A DNA stretch of 16,181 nt from Oscillospiraceae bacterium (GTDB lineage Bacteria; Bacillota_A; Clostridia; Oscillospirales; Oscillospiraceae): assembly GCA_017415945.1 (NCBI GenBank), contig JAFQDR010000194.1, positions 1 to 16,181 on the forward strand, read 5' to 3'. Within the stretch, counting starts at the first letter, position 1. Each line of letters begins with the position of its first letter. Made by a program: the position numbers and the translations under genes. The notes under the pieces are model-generated. The model saw nothing but the letters and a program-made list of their open reading frames with translations. It made no database searches and had not been told where the DNA came from. Positions 1 to 7,354 of this stretch are shown here, one piece after another.

Positions 1-22
1 GTGAAAACAGCAGTGTAACTTT

Positions 23-175
23 GTCTTGCCGGTGGCTTTTTGTCTTTTCGGCAGACCGCTGAACAATCGCTCCCGGCAGGAAGACTGTGAGGAAGCGGTT
101 GAATGATGACCGAGAGGAGCATTTACTTTTATCGCCACTTTTTCTCCTTAACCATCAGGGGTGAAAAAGTGTGGC
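23..175 (+). promoter_or_regulatory. Stem-loop-rich leader upstream of the sigma-like gene
   Basis: Three inverted repeats are visible. GTCT(T)GCCG at 23-31 pairs with CGGCAGAC at 49-56, with one bulged base. ACCGCT at 55-60 could pair with AGCGGT at 94-99, which competes with the first stem at its edge. CACTTTTTC at 136-144 pairs perfectly with GAAAAAGTG at 163-171, with flanking pairs to 175. No U-run follows the last stem, so it is not a typical terminator. The stretch 176-267 has repeated GATTTT units but no convincing promoter. I read this as a possibly structured leader or the tail of an upstream RNA; its role is unknown. Confidence 0.35.
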
Positions 176-267
176 AGGCGTACATCGCTAAGTACCCGTG
201 ATTTTGATTTTGATTTACACGCAAACAGACAAGTAATCAAAATTCAACAATCACGAGGTACAAAAGA

Positions 268-828
268 ATGAGCAAAATCTATTATATTGAGGATCCCAAC
301 GGAACCATTATGTCCGAGAACGGACAGCGCAGATTCAGAAAGCTGGAAGGAACAAAAGCTTATGAATTCCTCAACACTCCGGAAGGCAAGGCATGCCGTT
401 TTATGAAGGTGTGCGACTACGAGGAATCAGATGACGAAGTGTTTATTGAGGTGTCCTCAGAAAACATGAAGGACTTCAGGAAATACGAGCGCCGTGAGCA
501 GTATGTATCAGACACAATAAAATCTAACGAGTATGTCCTTGTTTCGATGAATGCCATGGAAAAAGAAGACGGCGAAGAAGAAACAGAGGAATGTATAGCG
601 GATGAAGACATAAACATCGAACTTGATTTCATCCATCAATGCGAACTTGAAACTTTGAGGAAAGCAATAAGGACACTTTCTGAAGAAGAACTCGCACTCA
701 TTGTAGCTCTTTATTTGAGAGATGAGCCTATGACTGAACGAGAGTATGCAAAGGAAAAGAACCTTGCTCCGATGACAGTACATGACAGAAAAATCCGCAT
801 TTTGGCGAAGCTCAAAAAAATATTTTGA
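268..828 (+). CDS. Sigma-70 region-4-like (sigma factor-like) HTH protein
   Basis: The 186-residue protein ends in a helix-turn-helix (about residues 130-182) with the layout of sigma-70 region 4: a helical segment beginning LRTL-like (RKAIRTLSEEELALI), a turn, then MTEREYAKEKNLAPMTVHDRKIRILAKL. The region 2 expected of a full sigma factor is absent. The N-terminal 90 residues are unrecognised, and residues 98-120 are strongly acidic. Start ATG at 268 follows a GAGG ribosome binding site at 255-258. Similar short sigma-like proteins are common in conjugative and integrative elements of Firmicutes, where they are thought to regulate element genes; that role is inferred here. It lies upstream of a structured non-coding stretch and a helicase gene. 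It could instead be a DNA-binding regulator with no sigma activity. Confidence 0.75.
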   Translation: MSKIYYIEDPNGTIMSENGQRRFRKLEGTKAYEFLNTPEGKACRFMKVCDYEESDDEVFIEVSSENMKDFRKYERREQYVSDTIKSNEYVLVSMNAMEKEDGEEETEECIADEDINIELDFIHQCELETLRKAIRTLSEEELALIVALYLRDEPMTEREYAKEKNLAPMTVHDRKIRILAKLKKIF

Positions 829-869
829 AAAATTCTAAAATAATTCCGTGCAAATCCGAAAAAAGTGTG

Positions 870-1292
870 GAATAAAGGGTGAGGGGCAAAACACAGCCCC
901 GTTGACAACTGAATATCGGGATGCCGAGGAAGGTCCCGTTCGGACAAGCCGCCGAGCTTGGCCGCCATGACTCCGCAGAAATGCGGACGAGCGATCAACC
1001 AAGCCACGGACGAAGCGATATACAGTACAGCTTCGCAGGCCACGACTCCGAACGGAGAATAATGAGACTTCTGTGAAAGCAGCTCGCCGGTGGGCGGGAT
1101 ATGGAAGTCATAGGCTGGAATTTATGCCTGCGACGCCATATATGATCCTCGGTTCTGTGAAAAAAGTCACGGAACGATGTACTGCGAGGTACTCGGCATC
1201 TCCCCTTCAAATTACACCGCCCGAGGGGTAGTGTAATTTGTCACCGGGGGCTGTGATAAATACGGTGAATCCAAAACCACATTATATTTATT
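870..1292 (+). ncRNA. Candidate structured RNA / long leader (no gene seen)
   Basis: This gene-free stretch holds a dense series of stem-loops on the + strand: GGGGC/GCCCC (883-900), CGGGA/TCCCG (917-938), CAAGC/GCTTG (945-960), TCCGCA-GAAA-TGCGGA with a GNRA tetraloop (972-987), CTCC-GAAC-GGAG (1046-1057), CTCGCC/GGCGGG (1083-1098), a two-part stem CCTCG+GTTCTGTGA / TCACGGAAC+CGAGG (1147-1189), the 10-bp stem CAAATTACAC/GTGTAATTTG (1208-1240), and TCACCG/CGGTGA (1241-1268). A near-repeat CCAYGACTCCG occurs at 965 and 1040. I do not recognise a known RNA family. It may be a free RNA or the 5' leader of the helicase operon. A 14-codon ORF (1101-1145) lies within it but has only a weak ribosome binding site. 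Confidence 0.45.
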
Positions 1293-1294
1293 AT

Positions 1295-1360
1295 GTTGGC
1301 GGCGGAACTACTGTGCAGAAGGACATCCACTGCCCTTCTGCATACCATTCTGTCGCCAAC
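1295..1360 (+). promoter_or_regulatory. Two-part hairpin in the helicase 5' leader
   Basis: GTTGGCG (1295-1301) pairs with CGCCAAC (1354-1360). Nested inside, TGCAGAAGG (1314-1322) pairs with CCTTCTGCA (1334-1342), extended by two further pairs. The internal loop is of similar size on both sides (12 and 11 bases). It lies 25 bases before the start codon and just before the AAGGAGA ribosome binding site at 1372-1378, so it may affect translation or be the last element of the preceding structured region. There is no trailing U-run, which argues against a terminator. Confidence 0.45.
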
Positions 1361-1385
1361 GATCAAAACACAAGGAGATTCAAAA

Positions 1386-3644
1386 ATGTACGAAATTACA
1401 CACAAAGATAACGAAAAACTGCAGGAATATATCGCAAAACATATCGCTTATGAAGGCGGCATTTATGACTTTACTTTTGAACACCGGTTTCTTGTGTATC
1501 ATGCTCCGTTACAGGATTTATGGCATTACTTGGTTATCGATATGACCTCGGACAATAGTTCTCTTGCTCTTCGCGTCGGAAAGCCTCTAATGCTTGCCAG
1601 AGATCGCGATTTCGTTCCGTTTATTTACGATGCGATCAAATATACAGGTGACCGCCGATACGCCAACAACATGGCAGCAGACCCGATTGATATAATCGAT
1701 TCCATCTTTCGAAACGTTCTTCCCGAGTATGGATTCAATATTCGTGAGGAACAGATTGAACTCAGCAAAAAGATCTTCAGAGGTTTTTCAGCTTACGATG
1801 TGTCCATCTGTGAAGCGGAGGTCGGTACCGGTAAATCCCTGGCATATCTGATTGCAGGCGTTGTTGCAAAGAAGCATCTTGGCGTCAATATGCCCGTTAC
1901 CATCTCAACAGCAACAATTGAACTGCAGAATGCATTGGTTGAAAAGGAAATTCCGAGACTTTCCAAAATTCTTATGGACTACGATCTGATAGATCGCCCG
2001 CTGGCTGCAATCGTGCGAAAAGGCAAGGAACACTTCTTCTGCAAATTCCGCTATAACGACTTTGTCGAAAAACTTGAAAGAAATCCTGAGAAACACAAGA
2101 AACTTCTTGCTTACTTCAGCGAAAACGATTATGAAGAATCCGCTTTCGATCTTGATAAACTTAAAATCCCCGGATCTGTAAAAGGAAAGATCTGTGTCAA
2201 AGGAAGCTGCTCCCGCTGCGATTACAGATATGATTGTCAATATTACCGATACATCAAAAGGGATGCTACGCATTATGGCCTTGACTTTCAGGTTACAAAT
2301 CATAACCTATATCTCACATCCGAAAAGCTGAGTACATTTTCACGCAGCGGTATTCTGAAGCAAAGCGATTTCGTAATTGTGGATGAAGCTCACAAGCTTA
2401 AGGAGGCAGCTGTCGATGTATACGGTGAAAAGCTCTGTGAAAAGGATATTCCAAAACATCTCAATATGATTAAGACAAGCTGTGAAGATGATAACAAACG
2501 TGCTGAATATAAGCAGAATCTCGCGAGAGCAGAACGGCTCAACAAAAAATTGTTCGCGTTAATCAAAGACATGATCCGCGAAGATGACCCGGAAGACGGC
2601 AGAGGCTCGATTTTCCCGCTGTCCGATGAAATGATCAAAATCATGGAAAACCTCGAAGCAACACTTGAAACACTGGAAATGACTCGAGCAAATATTGAAG
2701 GTGCTAAAGGAGTAAGAAGCAGTTTCATTCTTCATGCTCTTGATGTGTTCACCAGATCTTCCAAGATTTTAACTTGGGCTGATACTGACGAAAACGGTGT
2801 GGTAACCCTGTGCTGCTGTCCCAACAATATTGGCAAGGCAATGCACGATCATCTTTGGTCCAACGGTCATCATCACATTCTGATGAGCGGTACCATGAGC
2901 GATGGCAAATCCTTTGATTATTTCGAAAAGGAAAGCGGTACCAACCAGACGAAGAAAGACAGAAAGCAGTATTCTTCAACACCCTCTCCCTTTGATTACC
3001 AGAATCACACCCGACTCTACTTGCCCGAGGATCTTCCGATGCCGGCAGAGGCCAACGACGAGACATATGTTGCAGCGATTGCGGACCGCATCGTAGAACT
3101 TGTCAGGGCGACCAATGGACATACCGCAATTCTCTTTACATCCTATAAGACATTAAGCGCTGTTTACGAACTTGCCAAGGACAAAATAAAGGAATACGAA
3201 CTCATCTGCATGACGCGAAGCAATAAGACCGCTATCAGCGACTTCAAAAAGAAAGACAATGCCGTACTGTTTGCTTCCGGAACTATGTGGGAAGGCGTCG
3301 ACTGTGTTGGGGACAAACTCTCATCTGTAATCATTGTCCGCTTACCGTTCCCCCTCCGTTCTGCAACGATGGAGGAGAAGAAATCTGCATCAGTAAATGT
3401 TCGGGCATTTATTAACGAATATGCTGTCCCGGAAATGCTGATCAAGCTCCGTCAGGGTGTAGGTCGTCTGATCCGCAGCGAAAGCGATACGGGACTCATC
3501 TCTATCCTCGATACAAGAGCTACACAGAGTGCCTACGCAGAACGTGTTCAGTCCGTACTCGCAAAGCATCCTCGTGTGGACAGTATCGAGGAAATCAAGG
3601 AATTTTTCCATGAGACCAAGCCGAAGGAGTACTTCGAGAACTGA
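1386..3644 (+). CDS. DinG/Rad3 (XPD-like) superfamily 2 Fe-S helicase
   Basis: This 752-residue protein is an ATP-dependent, probably 5'-to-3' DNA helicase of the DinG/XPD group. Visible motifs are REEQIE (120-125), Walker A EVGTGKS (145-151), DEAH box IVDEAHKL (331-338), a late ASGTMWEGVD motif, IIVRLPFP, and motif VI QGVGRLIR (690-697). Cysteines 219, 270, 275, 278 and 284 lie between Walker A and DEAH; four of them probably hold the family's 4Fe-4S cluster. The first 115 residues are not helicase core and are unrecognised. I chose ATG 1386 because AAGGAGA sits 7 bases upstream. An in-frame ATG at 1293 lies inside a stable hairpin and would add 31 unlikely residues. Its stop overlaps the ribosome binding site of the next gene. 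Such helicases recur in Firmicute mobile elements, possibly in DNA processing or repair; that role is inferred. Confidence 0.88.
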   Translation: MYEITHKDNEKLQEYIAKHIAYEGGIYDFTFEHRFLVYHAPLQDLWHYLVIDMTSDNSSLALRVGKPLMLARDRDFVPFIYDAIKYTGDRRYANNMAADPIDIIDSIFRNVLPEYGFNIREEQIELSKKIFRGFSAYDVSICEAEVGTGKSLAYLIAGVVAKKHLGVNMPVTISTATIELQNALVEKEIPRLSKILMDYDLIDRPLAAIVRKGKEHFFCKFRYNDFVEKLERNPEKHKKLLAYFSENDYEESAFDLDKLKIPGSVKGKICVKGSCSRCDYRYDCQYYRYIKRDATHYGLDFQVTNHNLYLTSEKLSTFSRSGILKQSDFVIVDEAHKLKEAAVDVYGEKLCEKDIPKHLNMIKTSCEDDNKRAEYKQNLARAERLNKKLFALIKDMIREDDPEDGRGSIFPLSDEMIKIMENLEATLETLEMTRANIEGAKGVRSSFILHALDVFTRSSKILTWADTDENGVVTLCCCPNNIGKAMHDHLWSNGHHHILMSGTMSDGKSFDYFEKESGTNQTKKDRKQYSSTPSPFDYQNHTRLYLPEDLPMPAEANDETYVAAIADRIVELVRATNGHTAILFTSYKTLSAVYELAKDKIKEYELICMTRSNKTAISDFKKKDNAVLFASGTMWEGVDCVGDKLSSVIIVRLPFPLRSATMEEKKSASVNVRAFINEYAVPEMLIKLRQGVGRLIRSESDTGLISILDTRATQSAYAERVQSVLAKHPRVDSIEEIKEFFHETKPKEYFEN

Positions 3645-3651
3645 GGTGCCG

Positions 3652-3810
3652 ATGATCGCCGAGAAAACAACGAAAAACGCAAACTTTATCCGCATTCTCA
3701 CCATCCTGCGAAATCTGCGGGATGGTGGGAGCATCACGGATCAGGAATACATCCGTGCAAAGAAATATTATCAAAAACTGACAGGTGCTGATATTGTACT
3801 TGCAGGCTAA
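3652..3810 (+). CDS. SHOCT-like mini-protein
   Basis: A 52-residue protein ending in the pattern LRNLRDGGSITDQEYIRAKKYYQKL, which matches the SHOCT short C-terminal domain (L..L..L.d.G.It..Ey...K..ll). Nothing else is fused to it. SHOCT domains are small helical hairpins thought to mediate oligomer or nucleic-acid contacts; the function here is unknown. The GAGGTG ribosome binding site at 3643-3648 overlaps the helicase stop codon, so translation is probably coupled to the helicase. A longer reading frame extends back into the helicase gene to 3529, but it lacks a ribosome binding site and is only overlap. Confidence 0.65.
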   Translation: MIAEKTTKNANFIRILTILRNLRDGGSITDQEYIRAKKYYQKLTGADIVLAG

Positions 3811-3830
3811 ATAAAGAAAGGACTAACACC

Positions 3831-4745
3831 ATGAAAAACAACAATCAGAAGTACATCGCCAAGGCCGCTCTCTTCATCCCCTACGCACTCTGTGCTGAAA
3901 AGTCCGAGGAAGATATTAAGCCTCTTATTTTCGATACGGGTGATTATATGTCCAACTTTCCGGAAATCAATATGATGACAAAGTGTTCTTACCTTGAAAC
4001 GAAGAACGGAAGCATCGCTAAGTTCACAGATCACGTGGAGTTCCTTGACAGATGGCAGTTCCTTGATGACCTCAAGCAAAAGAAAGTAAAGTTTCTTGTT
4101 ATTCCCAACTATCCCGAATTTGAAGACGATGATCACGACTTTGCTGAAAACATCAAAAACGTCTTTGAAGCCGGAATCGACATTTTTGATGCAGAGGAAC
4201 ACTATTACTTTAATCCCGAAATTCAGGAGAATAATAAACTCCTCGCTTATTTTGACATCAGATATGAGTTCCACTGTCAGCGTGCTGTGAAGGTTACTGA
4301 AATCGCTGAGGAAGATCTTGCCAAGCTCAGAATTCCGAAAATTATTAACGGCTGTCTTCTCATTCACCATTCGCAGGTGGATGGATTGATTTCGGAATAT
4401 ATTCATGATATGTATGATAAAGCCTGTTCGCTTAAAATTGATTGTCTCGAATTTGATTTCGAAGATATCTTGTATGAAAACAAGGATGGGACAATTACTA
4501 AAATTGACATCAGAGCTTTCGGACTTGCCAATGAAGCTCCCGAAGATTCGGATGTTTTCTGCGATATAATGAACGGCGAATATGGTCTTATCGTTGTCCC
4601 TTCATTTGAAAGGATGAGTGAATTCGGGATTTTCAAAGAGTTCAAATACAGTATTCTCAATAACAATGTCATCATCTATGGTCTTAATGACAAAAAAGGA
4701 CTTTGTCTCGAAAGCACATATACACATACCCCCGGCAATGAATGA
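3831..4745 (+). CDS. Unrecognised 304-residue protein
   Basis: I do not recognise this family. The reading frame is clean, starts at ATG 3831 behind AAAGGA (3817-3822), and follows the SHOCT gene by 20 bases, so it probably belongs to the same transcript. The protein is soluble-looking, rich in Asp and Glu, and has no signal peptide, no membrane segment and no clear metal or nucleotide motif. Alternating hydrophobic and charged segments such as VKFLVIPNYPEFEDDD, GEYGLIVVPSFERM and NNNVIIYGLND suggest an alpha/beta fold with several beta strands ending in polar loops. Two segments have the form of a strand followed by a P-x-Y/F-E turn (near residues 89-95 and 258-262), possibly an internal duplication, but this is weak. 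No function is proposed. Confidence 0.7.
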   Translation: MKNNNQKYIAKAALFIPYALCAEKSEEDIKPLIFDTGDYMSNFPEINMMTKCSYLETKNGSIAKFTDHVEFLDRWQFLDDLKQKKVKFLVIPNYPEFEDDDHDFAENIKNVFEAGIDIFDAEEHYYFNPEIQENNKLLAYFDIRYEFHCQRAVKVTEIAEEDLAKLRIPKIINGCLLIHHSQVDGLISEYIHDMYDKACSLKIDCLEFDFEDILYENKDGTITKIDIRAFGLANEAPEDSDVFCDIMNGEYGLIVVPSFERMSEFGIFKEFKYSILNNNVIIYGLNDKKGLCLESTYTHTPGNE

Positions 4746-4770
4746 TAACATTCTGTTAATTCTCGATTTT

Positions 4771-4813
4771 CCCGCCGATTCTCTCTGGAGTATTGGCGGG
4801 ATATCGATATAAT
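4771..4813 (+). promoter_or_regulatory. GC-rich hairpin followed by a TATAAT box
   Basis: CCCGCCGAT (4771-4779) pairs with ATTGGCGGG (4792-4800), nine pairs including one G-U, with a 12-base loop. No U-run follows, so a standard intrinsic terminator is unlikely. A perfect TATAAT lies at 4808-4813, but the -35 position (4785-4790, CTGGAG) is poor. If this is the recombinase promoter, it either depends on an activator or is weak, and transcription would start near 4820, leaving both palindromes in the 5' leader. Confidence 0.35.
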
Positions 4814-4833
4814 GTGTGTAGCAGAAAGATACG

Positions 4834-4901
4834 GCACTTTATCTAACTAAAGTGGGTGCGTACCAAATCATAATCGCATCCACTTTAGTTAAGTAAAGTG
4901 C
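4834..4901 (+). promoter_or_regulatory. Twin palindromic operator / long inverted repeat before recombinase operon
   Basis: Two 20-base palindromes of the form CACTTTA-N6-TAAAGTG occur at 4835-4854 (core TCTAAC) and 4881-4900 (core GTTAAG), centres 46 bases apart. They are also mutually inverted: the 27-base arms 4834-4860 and 4875-4901 match at 24 positions around a 14-base loop. The ribosome binding site GAAAGGAG (4904-4911) follows directly. This looks like a dimeric-regulator operator placed to control the recombinase operon. As RNA it could alternate between two small hairpins and one long one. The binding protein is not known. Confidence 0.6.
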
Positions 4902-4916
4902 GAGAAAGGAGTAACA

Positions 4917-6461
4917 ATGCCGCAAGCAAAATTAATATCACCGATAACTAAGCAAGGACTACAGAAAAAGCGAGTGGCAGCATACTGCCGAGTATCAACG
5001 AACCTTAATGATCAGAAAACATCCTACGCCACACAGATTCGCGTGTATCAGAAGATGATCAACGACAATCCGGAATGGACCCTTGTAGACATCTTCGCTG
5101 ACGAAGGTATCAGCGGCACTCAAGCAGAAAACCGTCCGGAGTTCCAGCGTATGATCAAAATGTGCGAACGGCGGGAGATTGACCTCATACTGGTCAAATC
5201 CATGTCACGCTTTGCACGAAACGTAAAAGAAACACTGGAATATGTAAGAAAACTACGCCATCTCGGTGTAGGAATCAACTTTGAAAAAGAAGGCATCAAC
5301 ACCCTCTCAATGGGTGATGAGATGCTGCTGAATACATTCTCAGCCATTGCTCAGGAAGAATCCCAAGCCATATCACAGCACCTTCGGTTATCGATAACAA
5401 AACGGATGGAGTTTGGTGAATATGTTGACAGCAATGCACCATATGGATTCCGACTTGTCGATAAGAAACTCGAAATATACGAGCAGGAAGCTGCCATAGT
5501 AAAACTGATCTACCATCTGTACTTGTCAGGTTACTCCACAAGCGAAATTGCCCGAGAACTCACAGCAAAGGAGATTCCGACTAAGGGCGGAAAAGATCAG
5601 TGGCGATCAACCAAAGTCGCCTACATTCTCACCAATGAACGTTATGTCGGTGACTGTAAATACCAAAAGACATGCAGATCAACTACGGTCCCATTTAAGC
5701 AAATGAAAAACAGAGGTGAAGAAGACATGTTCTATGCCTCTGATACACATGAAGGATTTATCGATCGCGAAACCTTCGATAAGGTGCAAGAGTTATACGA
5801 AAAACGCCAATCACAGTTCAGCAAAGCCGGCATAGGTATGAATGTCTACCCGCTGACCAGTAAAATTCGGTGTGCAGAATGCGGTGCCTTCTTCCGACGA
5901 AAGGTTCGCTCGGGACAGGTCAAATGGCTCTGCAGTAAACACAACGAAGATAAATCCGCTTGCCGCTCCTTCTACTACAGTGAAGAACGAATCTACGATG
6001 GATTCCTCTCAATGGTAAACAAACTTCGCTTCGGCGAGGAACAGATACTGCACCAAGTGATTTTGAAACTTGAAATGGCAAGTATGCTGCATAAAAAGAA
6101 CAATCAGACTGCAAAACAAATCAGCGAAGGTATAGCAGAGCTGAATGCAAAACTGCTGATGCTCGACAGTCTGCACTCAAAGGGATATCTGACTGCGGAT
6201 GTGTACCAATCACAAGCAAGAGATATCAAAAAGAAGTTATCCGAGATGAAGGTTGAACGCCAGGACAGCTTCGATTCGAGAATCGTTGAAATGTCTGCGG
6301 AAGTTCGAAGACTCGAGTCCATCATCCTTGAGATCGAGGAACCTCTCGAAGATTTCAATGAGAAATTGTTCAAGGAAATAGTCGTAGGAATGACCATAAA
6401 CAACAAGGATGAACTTACCATCACTCTCCTTGGTGGTCTTGAATTTACTGAACTGATATAA
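4917..6461 (+). CDS. Large serine recombinase, complete
   Basis: A 514-residue site-specific recombinase of the large serine (resolvase/invertase) family, which cuts and exchanges DNA through a covalent phosphoserine link. The catalytic domain spans about residues 17-155: YCRVS with Arg25 and nucleophile Ser27, EGISGT (63-68), and SRFAR (97-101) with Arg98 and Arg101. The Recombinase DNA-binding domain covers about 170-265 (PYGF, then YVGD). A zinc ribbon follows with Cys319, Cys322, Cys339 and Cys349, then a helical, probably coiled-coil, segment (about 385-470). Length is normal for the family. ATG 4917 follows GAAAGGAG at 4904-4911. The stop codon overlaps the next gene's AAGGAG site, so the genes are probably coupled. 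It resembles TnpX/TndX-type transposon recombinases in domain order; its att sites cannot be seen here. Confidence 0.93.
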   Translation: MPQAKLISPITKQGLQKKRVAAYCRVSTNLNDQKTSYATQIRVYQKMINDNPEWTLVDIFADEGISGTQAENRPEFQRMIKMCERREIDLILVKSMSRFARNVKETLEYVRKLRHLGVGINFEKEGINTLSMGDEMLLNTFSAIAQEESQAISQHLRLSITKRMEFGEYVDSNAPYGFRLVDKKLEIYEQEAAIVKLIYHLYLSGYSTSEIARELTAKEIPTKGGKDQWRSTKVAYILTNERYVGDCKYQKTCRSTTVPFKQMKNRGEEDMFYASDTHEGFIDRETFDKVQELYEKRQSQFSKAGIGMNVYPLTSKIRCAECGAFFRRKVRSGQVKWLCSKHNEDKSACRSFYYSEERIYDGFLSMVNKLRFGEEQILHQVILKLEMASMLHKKNNQTAKQISEGIAELNAKLLMLDSLHSKGYLTADVYQSQARDIKKKLSEMKVERQDSFDSRIVEMSAEVRRLESIILEIEEPLEDFNEKLFKEIVVGMTINNKDELTITLLGGLEFTELI

Positions 6462-6475
6462 GGAGCAAGAAGACC

Positions 6476-7354
6476 ATGAAAAAAACGCGCTTTATCCCAT
6501 ACGGATACACCATCCGAGATGGAAGGACCATCATCGAACATACGGAAGCACAAATCATACAAGATATCTTCCGCAGTTATATCGATGGTGCCTCCCTCAA
6601 AGAAATCGCTGAAGATTTGACATCAAGACAAATTCCATATACGGAAAAGACAAGCACTTGGGATAAAGCGCGAATCGCCCGAATCATAGATAATGCAAAG
6701 TATACCGGTCTCGACGAATATGACCCGATTATAGATGAGGATATATACGAAGAAGCAGTACAAACTAAAATTGCAAGGCAGAGAGGTGTTATAGAAAACG
6801 AGTGCGAAGCCATCAGACTCCTGCGAACGCGAGTAAAATGCTCCATCTGCGGAAGCCCTATGACAAGGCGAGTATGTACCAAAAGCAGAATCAAGGAAAG
6901 CTGGGTATGCAGTAATGATGAATGCGGATGCAGAGTAAGGATCAGCGATACTGACCTGCTTCAGAAAATAACCCTCCTCATAAACAGAATCATTGCCAAC
7001 GCAGAGCTCTTGATTCCACATGAGCGAGAAAAGCAAAAAGACTCACCGATCGTTGCCGGATATCAGGAAGATATACTGAATGAACTCACGAGAACTCAGC
7101 CAAGTGAAGAATTCATTATTACTCGAATATCGGACATCGCAAGTCAGTTATATAAAGAAACACAGGCCAAAAAGATGATAGCTGCACAGATTGCTCGGAA
7201 GCGAGCGATGCTCATGCAGCCGCAGGAAACCTTCAACAGTGAATACTTCTCGGATCTCGTATCCTACCTCTATCTCGACGGTTCGGGGAGCATAACCTTA
7301 CATACCAAAACCGATACCGATATAAAGGAAGGAGAAGATCATGGCAAATGTTAA
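6476..7354 (+). CDS. Recombinase-family protein lacking the catalytic domain
   Basis: A 292-residue protein that begins directly in the Recombinase DNA-binding domain (PYGYTIRDGRTIIEHTEAQI from residue 8; AKYTGLDEYDPIIDEDIYEEA at 75-94). It continues into a zinc ribbon (Cys122, Cys125, then Cys145, Cys150 and Cys152) and a helical C-terminal part. There is no resolvase domain and no Y-x-R-x-S motif. This is not an obvious decay product: ATG 6476 has its own AAGGAG at 6460-6465, the 5' flank is the intact end of the previous recombinase, and the frame is open. It overlaps the next start by 14 bases. By analogy it should bind att-like DNA or partner recombinases without cutting, acting as an accessory or directionality subunit; this is inference. 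Confidence 0.85.
   Translation: MKKTRFIPYGYTIRDGRTIIEHTEAQIIQDIFRSYIDGASLKEIAEDLTSRQIPYTEKTSTWDKARIARIIDNAKYTGLDEYDPIIDEDIYEEAVQTKIARQRGVIENECEAIRLLRTRVKCSICGSPMTRRVCTKSRIKESWVCSNDECGCRVRISDTDLLQKITLLINRIIANAELLIPHEREKQKDSPIVAGYQEDILNELTRTQPSEEFIITRISDIASQLYKETQAKKMIAAQIARKRAMLMQPQETFNSEYFSDLVSYLYLDGSGSITLHTKTDTDIKEGEDHGKC

Noticed and set aside
711..1210. Two - strand frames (110 and 71 residues) across the gene-free region
   Set aside because: They lack ribosome binding sites, have low-complexity or Ser/Phe/Arg-biased content, and run antisense to the stem-loop region.
1293..1385. In-frame upstream start for the helicase
   Set aside because: It lies inside a stable hairpin, has no ribosome binding site, and AAGGAGA is correctly placed before ATG 1386.
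3529..3651. N-terminal extension of the SHOCT-like gene into the helicase
   Set aside because: It is shadow coding of the helicase 3' end; the gene's own ribosome binding site is just before 3652.
4771..4800. Terminator after the 304-residue gene
   Set aside because: The stem is good, but no U-run follows, so I list it only as a hairpin by a -10 box.
6476..7354. Headless recombinase as a pseudogene fragment
   Set aside because: It has its own ribosome binding site, an open frame, coupled overlaps and no trace of a degraded catalytic domain upstream.
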